NCBI RefSeq assembly: GCF_014236855.1
Contig: NZ_CP051261.1
Coordinates: 4,030,001-4,094,000, forward strand
Length of the DNA stretch: 64,000 bases
From: Xanthomonas sp. SI
GTDB taxonomy: Bacteria > Pseudomonadota > Gammaproteobacteria > Xanthomonadales > Xanthomonadaceae
Direction of reading: 5' to 3'
The position numbers and the translations under genes are program-made. Below the pieces are notes generated by a model, which had not been told where the DNA came from, ran no database searches, and saw only the letters and a program-made list of their open reading frames with translations. How positions within the stretch are numbered: position 1 is the first letter of the stretch; each line of letters starts with the position of its first letter. Shown one piece after another: positions 34,722 to 44,377 of the stretch.

Positions 34722-34800
34722 GCAGTGGCGCCCTTCCTGGCTCCCGACCGGCTACCCTTGGCGGGCCCGTTCCGTTGTCCCCCGCGTGGAGTAGCACAGG

Positions 34801-35487
34801 ATGCCCAGGGCCCTGGTCATCGAAGACGATGAAGTGACCGCCCGCGACATCGTCGCCGAGCTCGGCGCCCATGGCTTCACCGCCGTGTGGATCGCCAACG
34901 GCCGCGACGGTCTCGACCATGCGCTGGCCGACGGCTACGACATCATCACCCTGGACCGCATGCTGCCGGGCATGGACGGCATCGATGTCGTTTCCGAACT
35001 GCGCAAGCGCGCGGTGGAAACGCCGGTGCTGATGATCAGCGCGCTGTCGGAGGTGGACGAGCGCGTGCGCGGCCTGCGTGCCGGCGGCGACGACTACCTG
35101 ACCAAGCCGTTCTCGCCCGACGAGCTTGTCGCGCGCGCCGAAGTGCTGCTGCGCCGCCGTCGCAGCGCCAGCGCCACGCCGCAGACGCGCCTGCGCGTGG
35201 CCGACCTGGAACTGGACCTGGTCCGCCACAACGCGCTGCGCAACGGCCAGCCGCTGGCCCTGCTGCCCACCGAGTTCCGCCTGCTCGAGTTCCTGATGCG
35301 CAACGCCGGCCAGGTGGTGACGCGGCAGATGATCTTCGAGCACGTCTGGGGCTTCCATTTCGATCCCGGGACCAACGTGATCGACGTCCATCTCGGCCGC
35401 CTGCGCCGCAAGATCGACGGCAACGGCCAGCCGCCGCTCATCCGCACCATGCGCGGCTCGGGGTATGTGCTTGCGCCCGCTGACTGA
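34801..35487 (+). CDS. OmpR-family response regulator
   Basis: A 228-residue regulator: receiver (ALVIEDDEVTARDI acidic pair, phospho-Asp in ITLDRMLPGMDG, Lys in YLTKPFSPDE) and C-terminal winged helix (LPTEFRLLEFLMRNAGQVVTRQMIFEHVWG ... VHLGRLRRKIDG). The receiver has TLDRMLP where VLDLMLP is usual. It overlaps the kinase gene by 23 nt. Its likely target is the RND efflux operon 1.6 kb downstream (inference from gene order). Confidence 0.93.
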   Translation: MPRALVIEDDEVTARDIVAELGAHGFTAVWIANGRDGLDHALADGYDIITLDRMLPGMDGIDVVSELRKRAVETPVLMISALSEVDERVRGLRAGGDDYLTKPFSPDELVARAEVLLRRRRSASATPQTRLRVADLELDLVRHNALRNGQPLALLPTEFRLLEFLMRNAGQVVTRQMIFEHVWGFHFDPGTNVIDVHLGRLRRKIDGNGQPPLIRTMRGSGYVLAPAD

Positions 35488-36919
35488 CGCCTGGCGTTCG
35501 GCCACCGCGCGGCTGATCCTGATCTACGGGGCGCTGTTCGCGGTCTGGTGCGTCGTGCTGCTCGGCGTGGTGCAGTGGGAGTCCTCGCGCTACCTGTCGA
35601 ACGTGGTCGACCAGATGCTGGCCGCGCGCATCCACTACCTGGAAAACACCGATCCCAGGCGCCTGGCCGACACGGTGGCCGCGGCCAGCGCCATCGACAT
35701 CCAGGGCTTCATGTGGGTGGGCCTGTTCGACGCCAATGGACGCCGCATCGCCGGCAACATCGATGCGGTGCCCAAGGGCATGGCCGAGGACGGGACGGTC
35801 CGCCCCATCGAGGCCAGCCTGATCGACACCGGCCGCGGCAGCCAGACGCGCGCGCGCGGCATCGCCCGGCAACTGCCGGACGGCCGGCGCCTGGTGGTGG
35901 CGAAGGAAAGCAACGTCATCGACGGACTCAGCGGGATCATCTGCCGCGGACTGCTGTGGGGGCTGTCGTTGACCCTGCTGCCCGGCGTGCTTGGCGGCAT
36001 CCTCATCGCGCGCGGCCCCGCGCGCCGCATCCGCGCCATCCAGCAGGCGATGGAACCCATCCGCCAGGGCGACCTCAGCGTGCGCCTGCCGGTGTCGCGC
36101 GGCGGCGACGAGGTGGATTTGCTCGCGGCCACGGTCAACCAGGCGCTCGGCGAGATCGAGCGCCTGCTCGGCGAAGTGAAGGGTGTCACCGACAATATCG
36201 CCCACGACCTGCGCACGCCGCTCACGCGCATGCGCACGCGCCTGCACCGCCTGCAGCAACAGTTCGCCGACCGCCCCGAAGGCCAGCAATTGGACGATTG
36301 CGTCGGCGAGATCGATACCGTGCTGACCCGCTTCCGCGCCCTGCTGCGGGTGTCGGAGCTGGAGGACCGCCAGCGCAGCGCCTGCTTCGCGGCGCTGGAC
36401 CTGGGCGCGCTGCTGAACGATGTCCACGGGTTCTACGCACCGCTGGCCGAGGACCGGGGGCAGGTGTTCGAACTGGCGCTGGAGCGGTTGCCGTCCGTGC
36501 GCGGCGACCCGCATCTGCTGTTCGAGGCGCTGGCCAACCTGGTCGGCAACGCGATCAAGTTCACCCCCGACGGCGGCACGATCCGCCTGGCGGCGCACAC
36601 CGACGCGGCCGGCAACGCGCGCATCGACGTCGCCGATAGTGGGCCGGGCATTCCGCCCGGCGAGCGCGAAGCGATCTTCCGCCGCTTCTACCGGGGCGAC
36701 CAGACCCGCGCCAAACCCGGCTGCGGGCTGGGGCTGGCGATCGTCAGCGCCATCGTGCGCCTGCACGGCTATGCGCTGCGCGTGGGCGGCGACGCGCGCG
36801 GGGCGGTGTTCTCGGTGATCTGCCCGGCCGCCGCCCCGCCGCCCGAACCGCGCGCGGCCGCGGCCGAACCCGGCGCGCCGGGCGGACAGCTGCCGGACGC
36901 CCGCCCGCTGGCGCAGTGA
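35465..36919 (+). CDS. Sensor histidine kinase
   Basis: A 484-residue membrane kinase: TM1 about 15-38, periplasmic loop of about 130 residues, TM2 about 160-183, HAMP, HisKA with His in DNIAHDLRTPLTR and HATPase with NLVGNAIKFTP, DSGPGIPPGE and GCGLGLAIV. A Pro/Ala-rich tail follows. It starts 23 nt before the regulator's stop, a firm sign of co-translation. It probably senses an envelope or drug stress relevant to the efflux genes downstream. Confidence 0.92.
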   Translation: MCLRPLTDAWRSATARLILIYGALFAVWCVVLLGVVQWESSRYLSNVVDQMLAARIHYLENTDPRRLADTVAAASAIDIQGFMWVGLFDANGRRIAGNIDAVPKGMAEDGTVRPIEASLIDTGRGSQTRARGIARQLPDGRRLVVAKESNVIDGLSGIICRGLLWGLSLTLLPGVLGGILIARGPARRIRAIQQAMEPIRQGDLSVRLPVSRGGDEVDLLAATVNQALGEIERLLGEVKGVTDNIAHDLRTPLTRMRTRLHRLQQQFADRPEGQQLDDCVGEIDTVLTRFRALLRVSELEDRQRSACFAALDLGALLNDVHGFYAPLAEDRGQVFELALERLPSVRGDPHLLFEALANLVGNAIKFTPDGGTIRLAAHTDAAGNARIDVADSGPGIPPGEREAIFRRFYRGDQTRAKPGCGLGLAIVSAIVRLHGYALRVGGDARGAVFSVICPAAAPPPEPRAAAAEPGAPGGQLPDARPLAQ

Positions 36920-36965
36920 CGGGCAACCAGTCGGCCCGGCAACGACGTGTCCGGCCGCCGCCACG

Positions 36966-36984
36966 TCTAAATAAATCTTAACTA
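36966..36984 (+). promoter_or_regulatory. AT-rich segment before the efflux operon (possible operator/promoter)
   Basis: TCTAAATAAATCTTAACTA stands out in a strongly GC-rich region, 68 nt before the permease start. It resembles the kind of TTAAAT/TTAAC repeats bound by OmpR-type regulators and could hold a -10 box. Binding by the upstream regulator is inference. Confidence 0.35.
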
Positions 36985-37052
36985 CGCCCAGGACAGGCCA
37001 GGGCGCAGAATTCGCCGCGACGCAACATTCGCGCACGGAACCCCTCCCCCCC

Positions 37053-40000
37053 ATGATTGGCATCGTCCGGATCGCCCTGACGCGACCGTATACCTTCGTC
37101 GTCCTCGCCTTGTTGATCCTGATCGTGGGGCCGCTGGCCGCGTTGCGCACGCCCACCGACATCTTTCCCGACATCAGGATCCCGGTGATCGCGGTGGTGT
37201 GGCAGTACAACGGCCTGCCGCCCGAGCAGATGGCCGGGCGCGTGTCCTCGCCGTTCGAACGCGTGCTCACCACCACGGTGAACGACGTCGAGCACATCGA
37301 GGCCAGTTCGATCCAGGGCTTCGGCATCGTCAAGATCTTCTTCCAGCCCGGCGCCGACATCCGCACCGCCAACGCCCAGGTCACCGCCGTCGCGCAGACC
37401 ATGCTGCGGCAGTTGCCGCAGGGCACCACGCCGCCGCTGATCCTCAACTACAACGCGTCCACGGTGCCGATCATCCAGCTGGCGCTGTCCGGCGAAGGCC
37501 TGACCGAACAGAACCTGGCCGACCTCGGCCTCAACATCATCCGTCCGCAGCTCACCTCGGTGGCTGGGGCGGCGATCCCGTATCCGTTCGGCGGCAAGAC
37601 CCGCCAAGTGCAGATCGACATCGATCCGCCGGCGCTGCAGGCGCGCGGACTGTCGGCGCAGGACGTGGCCAACGCCCTCGCCGCGCAGAACCTGATCACC
37701 CCGGTGGGAACGCAGAAGATCGGCCGGTACGAATACACGCTGCAACTGAACAACTCGCCGTCCGACATCGAGGAACTGGGCAACCTGCCGGTGAAGGCGG
37801 TCGACGGCGCCACGGTGTTCATCCGCGACGTGGCCCACGTGCGCGACGGCGCGCCGCCGCAGACCAACATCGTGCACGTCGACGGCGACCGCTCGGTGCT
37901 GATGACGGTGCTGAAGAACGGCTCGGCCTCGACCCTGGCGATCATCGCCGGGGTCAAGGACCGCGTCGCCGCGATGAAGGATGCCTTGCCGCCCAACCTC
38001 AAGGTGGTCCCCATCGGCGACCAGTCGCTGTTCGTGAGCGGCGCCATCAAGGGGGTCGCGCGCGAAGGCGTGATCGCCGCGGCGCTGACCAGCCTGATGA
38101 TCCTGCTGTTCCTCGGCAGCTGGCGTTCGACGCTGATCATCGCCACCTCGATCCCGTTGGCGATCCTGAGTTCGATCGCCGCGCTGTCGGCGATCGGCGA
38201 AACGCTGAACATCATGACCCTGGGCGGCCTCGCCCTGGCGGTCGGCATCCTGGTGGACGACGCCACGGTGACCATCGAGAACATCAACTGGCACCTGGAA
38301 CAAGGCAAGAACGTCGAGACGGCGATCCTGGACGGAGCGGCGCAGATCGTGACGCCCGCCTTCGTCTCCCTGCTGTGCATCTGCATCGTGTTCGTGCCGA
38401 TGTTCTTCCTGCAAGGCGTGGCGCGCTTCCTGTTCGTGCCGATGGCCGAGGCGGTGATGTTTGCGATGATCGCCTCGTTCATCCTCTCGCGCACGCTGGT
38501 GCCGACGATGGCCAAGTACCTGCTGCACCCGCACGCGCCGCACACCGACCTGCATGGCGACGGTGGCGGCCTGCCGCCTTCGCGCAATCCGCTGGTGCGC
38601 TTCCAGCGCGGCTTCGAACGACGCTTCGAGGCCTTCCGCGCGCGCTACCACGCATTGCTCGAAACCGCGCTGGCGCATCGCCGGGGGTTCGTGCCCGGCT
38701 TCGTGGCCTGCGTGGCGCTGTCGTTCCTGCTAGTGCCGATGCTCGGCCGCAACTTCTTCCCGGCGGTGGATTCGGGCCAGATCCTGATGCACGTGCGCGC
38801 GCCGGTCGGCACGCGGGTGGAAGAGACCGCACGCCTGTTCGCCGCGGTGACCGGCGCGGTGCGCACGCTGATCCCGAAGCAGCAGCTCGCCAGCGTCGTC
38901 GACAACATCGGCCTGTCGTCCTCGGGCATCAACAACGCCTACAACAACACCGGCACCATCGGCTCGCAGGATGGCGACATCCAGATCGCGCTGAACGAAG
39001 GCCACGCGCCCACCGCCGACTACGTGCGGCGCCTGCGCCAGACCCTGCCGCGGCAGTTCCCCGGCGTCGTGTTCTCGTTCCCGCCGGCCGACATCATCAG
39101 CCAGATCCTGAACTTCGGTTCGCCCGCGCCGGTGGACCTGCAGATCCGCGGCCCGAACCTGGCGGCCAACTACGCCTACGCCAACCGTCTGTTGCGCGAG
39201 ATCCGCCGCGTGCCGGGCGTGGCCGACGCGCGCATCCAGCAATCGCAGGCCAGCCCCGGCTTCAACGTGAACGTGGACCGCAGCCGCGCGCAGCAGGTCG
39301 GCATCACCGAGCGCGACGTCACCAGCAGCCTGGGGGTCAACCTGGCCGGCTCCAGCCAGATCGCGCCGACCTTCTGGCTCAATCCGCAGAACGGGGTGTC
39401 GTATCCGATCGTGATGCAGACCCCGCAGTACAGCCTCGACAGCCTGTCCGGCCTGGAGAACCTGCCGATCAGTCCCAGCGCCGGGACCGGCGGCGCGCAG
39501 GTCCTCGGCGGCCTGGCGACGGTGTCGCGGACCGCGACCAGCGCGGTGGTCAGCCAGTACAACATCAATTCGATGGTGGAGATCTACGCCGCCACCCAGG
39601 ACCGCGACCTCGGCGCGGTCGCCGCCGACATCCAGAAGATCGTCGATGCCAACCAGAAATTCCTGCCCAAGGCGTCCAGCACCGCGCTGCTCGGCCAGGT
39701 GCAGACGATGAACAATGCGTTCTCGGGACTCATCTTCGGCCTGCTCGGCGCGATCGTGCTGATCTACCTGTTGATCGTGGTGAACTTCCAGTCGTGGAGC
39801 GATCCGTTCGTGATCGTGACCGCGCTGCCCGCGGCGATCGCCGGCATCGTGTGGATGCTGTTCGCCACGCATACCAGCCTGTCGGTGCCTGCGCTGACCG
39901 GCGCCATCATGTGCATGGGCGTGGCCACCGCGAACGCGATCCTGGTGGTCAGCTTCTGCCGCGAGCGCCTGGCCGAACACGGCGACGCGGCGAAGGCCGC

Positions 40001-40265
40001 GCTGGAAGGCGGCTTCGTCCGTTTCCGTCCGGTGCTCATGACCGCGCTGGCGATGATCATCGGCATGGCGCCGATGGCGCTGGGCATGGGCGAAGGCGGC
40101 GAACAGAACGCGCCGCTGGGCCGCGCCGTCATCGGCGGACTGGTCTTCGCCACCATCGCCACGCTGTTCTTCGTGCCGGTCGTCTTCAGCATGATCCACA
40201 GCCGCCGCGCCCATCCGTCTTCCCCACCGGCGAACGCCTCCGGAGAGTCCTTGCATGTCGCCTGA
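37053..40265 (+). CDS. RND efflux pump inner-membrane permease
   Basis: A 1070-residue RND (HAE1/AcrB-like) permease: 12 helices and two large periplasmic loops. The TM4 proton-relay Asp pair is present in GILVDDATVTIENI. The TM10 helix reads GVATANAILVVSF, so the Lys of AcrB-type GLSAKNAIL is replaced by Ala. Loop motifs PTDIFPDIRIPV, TTTVNDVEHIEA and PADIISQILNFGSPAP indicate the efflux RND subgroup. It is the first gene of permease-adaptor-outer-membrane order, the reverse of the usual adaptor-first order. Substrate unknown. Confidence 0.93.
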   Translation: MIGIVRIALTRPYTFVVLALLILIVGPLAALRTPTDIFPDIRIPVIAVVWQYNGLPPEQMAGRVSSPFERVLTTTVNDVEHIEASSIQGFGIVKIFFQPGADIRTANAQVTAVAQTMLRQLPQGTTPPLILNYNASTVPIIQLALSGEGLTEQNLADLGLNIIRPQLTSVAGAAIPYPFGGKTRQVQIDIDPPALQARGLSAQDVANALAAQNLITPVGTQKIGRYEYTLQLNNSPSDIEELGNLPVKAVDGATVFIRDVAHVRDGAPPQTNIVHVDGDRSVLMTVLKNGSASTLAIIAGVKDRVAAMKDALPPNLKVVPIGDQSLFVSGAIKGVAREGVIAAALTSLMILLFLGSWRSTLIIATSIPLAILSSIAALSAIGETLNIMTLGGLALAVGILVDDATVTIENINWHLEQGKNVETAILDGAAQIVTPAFVSLLCICIVFVPMFFLQGVARFLFVPMAEAVMFAMIASFILSRTLVPTMAKYLLHPHAPHTDLHGDGGGLPPSRNPLVRFQRGFERRFEAFRARYHALLETALAHRRGFVPGFVACVALSFLLVPMLGRNFFPAVDSGQILMHVRAPVGTRVEETARLFAAVTGAVRTLIPKQQLASVVDNIGLSSSGINNAYNNTGTIGSQDGDIQIALNEGHAPTADYVRRLRQTLPRQFPGVVFSFPPADIISQILNFGSPAPVDLQIRGPNLAANYAYANRLLREIRRVPGVADARIQQSQASPGFNVNVDRSRAQQVGITERDVTSSLGVNLAGSSQIAPTFWLNPQNGVSYPIVMQTPQYSLDSLSGLENLPISPSAGTGGAQVLGGLATVSRTATSAVVSQYNINSMVEIYAATQDRDLGAVAADIQKIVDANQKFLPKASSTALLGQVQTMNNAFSGLIFGLLGAIVLIYLLIVVNFQSWSDPFVIVTALPAAIAGIVWMLFATHTSLSVPALTGAIMCMGVATANAILVVSFCRERLAEHGDAAKAALEGGFVRFRPVLMTALAMIIGMAPMALGMGEGGEQNAPLGRAVIGGLVFATIATLFFVPVVFSMIHSRRAHPSSPPANASGESLHVA

Positions 40266-41427
40266 TACCCCGCACACCCGGCCCCCGCACCGCCTCCGCC
40301 TGGCCGGCATCATCGCGCTGATCGTGGTCCTGGCCATCGTCGTCGCCGGGGTCGCCACGCGCGCCAACGACGCGCGCACGCTGCGCGTATGGACAGACGA
40401 CCAGGCCATGCCGACCGTGCAACTGGTGACGCCGGAAGCGGGCCAGGGCGACGGCGACCTCAACCTGCCGGGACGCCTGCAGGCGTATGCCCGCGCCCCG
40501 ATCTACGCCCGCACCAGCGGTTACCTGAAATGGTGGAAGGCCGACATCGGCAGCAAGGTCAAGGCCGGCGAAGTGCTCGCCGAGATCGAAACCCCCGACC
40601 TGGACCAGCAGCTGCTCCAGGCCAAGGCCGACCTGGCCAGCGCCCGCGCCAACGCGGCGCTGGCGCAGACCACCGCCAAGCGCTGGCAGGCGATGGGCCA
40701 CGCCGACTCCGTTTCCAGGCAGGAAGTGGACGAGAAGACCGGCGACTACGACGCCAAGCGCGCGCTCGCGCAGGCCGCGCAAGCCAACCTCGAGCGCATC
40801 CAGGCGCTGAAGGGGTTCGCCAGGCTGGTGGCGCCGTTCGATGGGACCGTCACCGCGCGCGAGACCGACGTCGGCGCGCTGGTCAACGCCGGCGGCGGCG
40901 GCCAGGAGCTGTTCGTGGTATCGGACACGCGCAAGCTGCGCATGTACGTGAACGTGCCGCAGAACTACGCGCCGTCGGTGCGTCCGGGTGCCCGTGCGAC
41001 CCTGACGGTGCCGGAGCATCCGGGCCAGACCTTTAGCGGGGTCGTCACCGGTTCGTCGGAAGCGATCAACGCCGCCTCCGGCACCACACTGGTCCAGGTG
41101 GCCGTGGACAACCAGGACGGCAAGCTGCTCGCGGGCAGCTACGCCAGCGTCACCTTCGATCTTCCGGCCAACGCCACGCTGCTGCGCGTGCCGGCCAGCG
41201 CGCTGGTGTTCGACGACAAGGGCCTGCGCGTGGCCGTGGTCGATGCGCACGACACGGTCTCGTTCAAGGCCGTGACCATCGCACGCGATTTCGGCAAGAC
41301 GGTGCAGCTCGGGTCGGGTGTCGCCGCTGGCGACCGCCTGATCGAGAGCCCGCCCGATGGCCTGGCCGAAGGCGACCGCGTGCGCATCAGCGCGCCCAAG
41401 GCGGCAGGCGACCATGCCAAGGCCTGA
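40255..41427 (+). CDS. RND efflux periplasmic adaptor
   Basis: A 390-residue membrane-fusion protein: N-terminal TM anchor (LAGIIALIVVLAIVVAGVA), then lipoyl half (GRLQAYARAPIYARTSGYLKWWKADIGSKVKAGEVLAEIETPDLDQQL), alpha-hairpin, second lipoyl half (RLVAPFDGTVTARETDVGALVNAG), beta-barrel and membrane-proximal domains. No metal-binding His-rich tail. It overlaps the permease end by 11 nt and is co-translated. Confidence 0.93.
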   Translation: MSPDTPHTRPPHRLRLAGIIALIVVLAIVVAGVATRANDARTLRVWTDDQAMPTVQLVTPEAGQGDGDLNLPGRLQAYARAPIYARTSGYLKWWKADIGSKVKAGEVLAEIETPDLDQQLLQAKADLASARANAALAQTTAKRWQAMGHADSVSRQEVDEKTGDYDAKRALAQAAQANLERIQALKGFARLVAPFDGTVTARETDVGALVNAGGGGQELFVVSDTRKLRMYVNVPQNYAPSVRPGARATLTVPEHPGQTFSGVVTGSSEAINAASGTTLVQVAVDNQDGKLLAGSYASVTFDLPANATLLRVPASALVFDDKGLRVAVVDAHDTVSFKAVTIARDFGKTVQLGSGVAAGDRLIESPPDGLAEGDRVRISAPKAAGDHAKA

Positions 41428-41431
41428 TCGC

Positions 41432-42853
41432 ATGCGCGCACGCACTGCGGTAACGGCGGCCCTGCTGTCGCTGGGCCTGTCGGCCTGCTCGCTGGCGCCC
41501 ACTTACCACCCGCCCGAGGTGCCGGTGGCGGCACAGTACGGCGATCCGCATTCGCCATGGGTGGAGGCCGCGCCCGCCGACCGTATCGACCGCGACGGCT
41601 GGTGGAAGGTCTACGGCGACCGCCGGCTCGACCAGCTGCAGGAGAAGCTGCTGGCCAACAACGCCACGCTGGCCGCCGCGCTGGCCCATTACCAGCAGGC
41701 CGAAGCGTTCGCCCAGCAGGCGCGTGCCGGCTACTTCCCGACCCTGGGCCTCAACGGCAACGCGGTGCGGAACCGCCAATCGGACACGCGTCCGCTGCGC
41801 GGCGCCACCTCGCCGGCCTATTACGACGGGTACACCGTCGGCGCCCAGCTCGATTACGAAGTGGACCTGTGGGGCCGGGTACGCGACACCGTCGCCGCCG
41901 GCGAGGCGCAGCAGGCGGCAGCCGCCGCCGATCTCGCACAGGCGCGCTTGAGCCTTCAAGCGCAGCTTGCCGACAGCTACCTGCAACTCAACGGCGACGA
42001 TCGCCAGATCCGCGTGCTGAGCGAGAGCATCGACGCGTTCACCAAGGCCCTGCAGCTCACCCAGTCGCGCCACGACGGCGGCATCGCCTCGGGCCTGGAC
42101 GTGGCGCGCGCGCAGACGCAACTGTCCACCGCGCTGTCGCAACGCACCCAGGCGCAGGCGCAGCGCGCGCTGGTGCTGCACGGCATCGCGGCGCTGGTCG
42201 GCGATTCCGCGTCCAGCTTCCAGCTCGCGGCCGAGACTGCGCAGGTGCCGGTGCCGGCGATCCCGCTGGCGCTGCCGTCCACGCTGTTGCAGCGCCGTCC
42301 GGACATCGCCGCCGCGGAGCGGCGCACCGCCGCCGCGAACGCCCAGGTGGGCATCGCGCGCGCCGCATTCTTCCCGCAGCTGACCCTCGACGCGCAAGGC
42401 GGCTGGCAGAGCGACCGCTGGGGCGGCCTGGTCGCCGCGCCCAACCGGTTCTGGGCCATCGGCCCCACGCTGCTGCTGAACGTGTTCGACGGCGGCCGCC
42501 GCAAGGCCGGGGTGAAAGCGGCGCAGGCCGCGACCGACGAGGCCGGCGCGACGTACCGCGAGGTGGTGCTCACCGCCTTCGCCCAGGTCGAGGACAACCT
42601 GAGCCTGTTGCACGAACTGGGCACGGCATTGACCGATCAGCGCGCGGCGGCCGCGGCGGCGCAACGGTCGGTCGATCTTGCGCTCAACCACTACCGCGAG
42701 GGCGCGGCGGGTTACCTGGACGTGGTGCAGGCGCAGACCGCCGAACTCGATGCGCGGCGCAGCGTCATCGACCTGGAAACCCGCCAGTTGCGCGCCAGCG
42801 TCGCCTTGATCCGCGCGCTGGGCGGCGGATGGACGACGCAGCAAAAGGCCTGA
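41432..42853 (+). CDS. RND efflux outer-membrane factor lipoprotein (NodT/OprM type)
   Basis: A 473-residue trimeric outer-membrane channel. It has a lipobox LSAC after the leader TAVTAALLSLGL, then SLAPTYHPPEVPV. Two OEP repeats are seen (GYFPTLGLNG ... LSLQAQLADSYLQLN and AAFFPQLTLDAQG ... VVLTAFAQVEDNLSLL), the NodT/OprM layout. I chose the ATG 5 nt after the adaptor stop, giving a clean leader; an earlier ATG exists. A strong hairpin follows. Confidence 0.92.
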   Translation: MRARTAVTAALLSLGLSACSLAPTYHPPEVPVAAQYGDPHSPWVEAAPADRIDRDGWWKVYGDRRLDQLQEKLLANNATLAAALAHYQQAEAFAQQARAGYFPTLGLNGNAVRNRQSDTRPLRGATSPAYYDGYTVGAQLDYEVDLWGRVRDTVAAGEAQQAAAAADLAQARLSLQAQLADSYLQLNGDDRQIRVLSESIDAFTKALQLTQSRHDGGIASGLDVARAQTQLSTALSQRTQAQAQRALVLHGIAALVGDSASSFQLAAETAQVPVPAIPLALPSTLLQRRPDIAAAERRTAAANAQVGIARAAFFPQLTLDAQGGWQSDRWGGLVAAPNRFWAIGPTLLLNVFDGGRRKAGVKAAQAATDEAGATYREVVLTAFAQVEDNLSLLHELGTALTDQRAAAAAAQRSVDLALNHYREGAAGYLDVVQAQTAELDARRSVIDLETRQLRASVALIRALGGGWTTQQKA

Positions 42854-42924
42854 CATCGCGCCAGGCGCGCTCGGCAAACCCGCTGCCGCGCGGTTCGTGC
42901 ACCCGCCCCGATGGCGATCGTGCA

Positions 42925-42958
42925 GTGCGAGCTGCTCGCGGCCGCAAGCAGCTCGCAC
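42925..42958. terminator. Strong hairpin between convergent operons
   Basis: Perfect 12-bp inverted repeat GTGCGAGCTGCT / AGCAGCTCGCAC around a 10-nt loop rich in GC, in the 114-nt space between two converging genes. There is no T run, so it is more likely a Rho-linked or bidirectional end or an RNA stabiliser than a classic terminator. Confidence 0.6.
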
Positions 42959-42967
42959 CGCCGCAGC

Positions 42968-44248
42968 TCACTTGGCCGGATCGAAGCGCACGGTGGCGGT
43001 GGTGCCGCCACCTTCCACGCTTTCCAGCCCAATCCGCCAGCCGAAGCGCTCGCACAGCCGGCGCACGATCGACAGGCCCAGCCCGGTGCCCTGCGGGCGG
43101 TCAGGCTCGGCGCGGAAGAACGGCTCGAACGCGCGCTGCAGCGCTTCGCTGGACATGCCGATGCCGGTATCGCGGATGCTGATCCGGTCGCTGCCGATCT
43201 CGACCACGATGCTGCCGGCATCGGTATAGCTGCAGGCGTTGCGCAGCAGGTTGCTGACCACCACGTGCAGCACCCGCGGCGGCGCGTGCAGGCGCGTGGC
43301 GGCGAGCACGCTGACGGTCAGCGTCACCGGCTTGCTGGTCAACAGCTCGCGCGCATTCTCGGCTTCGTACTCGACCACGTCGGCGACCTCGAAGGTCTCG
43401 CTCTGCGGCACCACGTCCGCCTCGCGCGCCAGGATCAGGAACGCGTCGATCACCGCCTCCATGTCGCGGCCGGCGCGCTGGATGCGCTGCAGGCTGCGGC
43501 CCAGCCGCGGCGGCAGGTCGGGATCGGTCATCGCGATGTCGCTGGCGACGCGGATCACGGTCAGCGGCGTGCGCAATTCGTGGCTGGCATCGCGGGTGAA
43601 GTTGCGCTCGCGCGACACGTGGTCGGTGACGCGCAAGGCCAGCGCATGCAGCGCGGCGGCCAGTTGCCGCGATTCGCCCTGCACGTCGGCCGGCAGGTTT
43701 TCCGGCGCCAGGTCGGCGGTGGACGGATGCCGCGGATCCCACTGCGATACGCGCCGCGCCAGCCAGTTCACCGGCGACAGCAGGCGCCGCGAGGCGCGAT
43801 GGGTCAGCCACCCCACCACCACGACCGCGATCAGGGTCAGCAGCGCCGGCACGATGCCGAACCAGAACGCGAGGCGCTGCGCCTGCGCGCGCAGGAACAC
43901 CAGGTACAGGCGCCCGGCCTTGGTCTCGTCGACCAGCACCATCTCGCCGCCAGGGCGGTTCTCGTGCAGGCCGGGATCGAGGCCGCGCAGATTTGCCGGC
44001 ACCGCCGCATCCGATTGCCCGGCCGGCACCAGATAGCCGCGCAAGGTGTGGCTGTTGGGCGGCGGCTGCGCGGGAGACTGCGCATACAGGCGCCAGTAGT
44101 GCGCGGCTTCCTGGCGCATCACCGATCCCACCAGCGAGTGCTGCACGACCGCGACCACCAGATAACTGCCCAACGCGACGATGCAGCCAGCGAACAGGAT
44201 TCGGGCGATCAGGGCAAGGCGGATTTTGCGCGGCAAACCGTGCGGCAT
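42968..44248 (-). CDS. Sensor histidine kinase
   Basis: A 426-residue kinase: TM1 about 10-33, periplasmic loop of about 110 residues, TM2 about 130-150, HAMP-like linker, HisKA with His in FTRDASHELRTPLTVIR, HATPase with NLLRNACSYTD, DTGIGMSSE and GTGLGLSIV. It lies 129 nt downstream of its response regulator and ends facing the RND operon. Signal unknown; partner of the next upstream regulator. Confidence 0.92.
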   Translation of the reverse strand: MPHGLPRKIRLALIARILFAGCIVALGSYLVVAVVQHSLVGSVMRQEAAHYWRLYAQSPAQPPPNSHTLRGYLVPAGQSDAAVPANLRGLDPGLHENRPGGEMVLVDETKAGRLYLVFLRAQAQRLAFWFGIVPALLTLIAVVVVGWLTHRASRRLLSPVNWLARRVSQWDPRHPSTADLAPENLPADVQGESRQLAAALHALALRVTDHVSRERNFTRDASHELRTPLTVIRVASDIAMTDPDLPPRLGRSLQRIQRAGRDMEAVIDAFLILAREADVVPQSETFEVADVVEYEAENARELLTSKPVTLTVSVLAATRLHAPPRVLHVVVSNLLRNACSYTDAGSIVVEIGSDRISIRDTGIGMSSEALQRAFEPFFRAEPDRPQGTGLGLSIVRRLCERFGWRIGLESVEGGGTTATVRFDPAK

Positions 44249-44377
44249 TACAGCTTCCGTGTGAAGTCGCCGCGATTATAGGAGGGCGAATCGTGAATCC
44301 GCCGTGCAAGCAGACCCCGTTGCCGGGGCCTGCTGCGTAACGAACGCCGGCCTCTTAACGAAGCCAGCCGGTACCGC

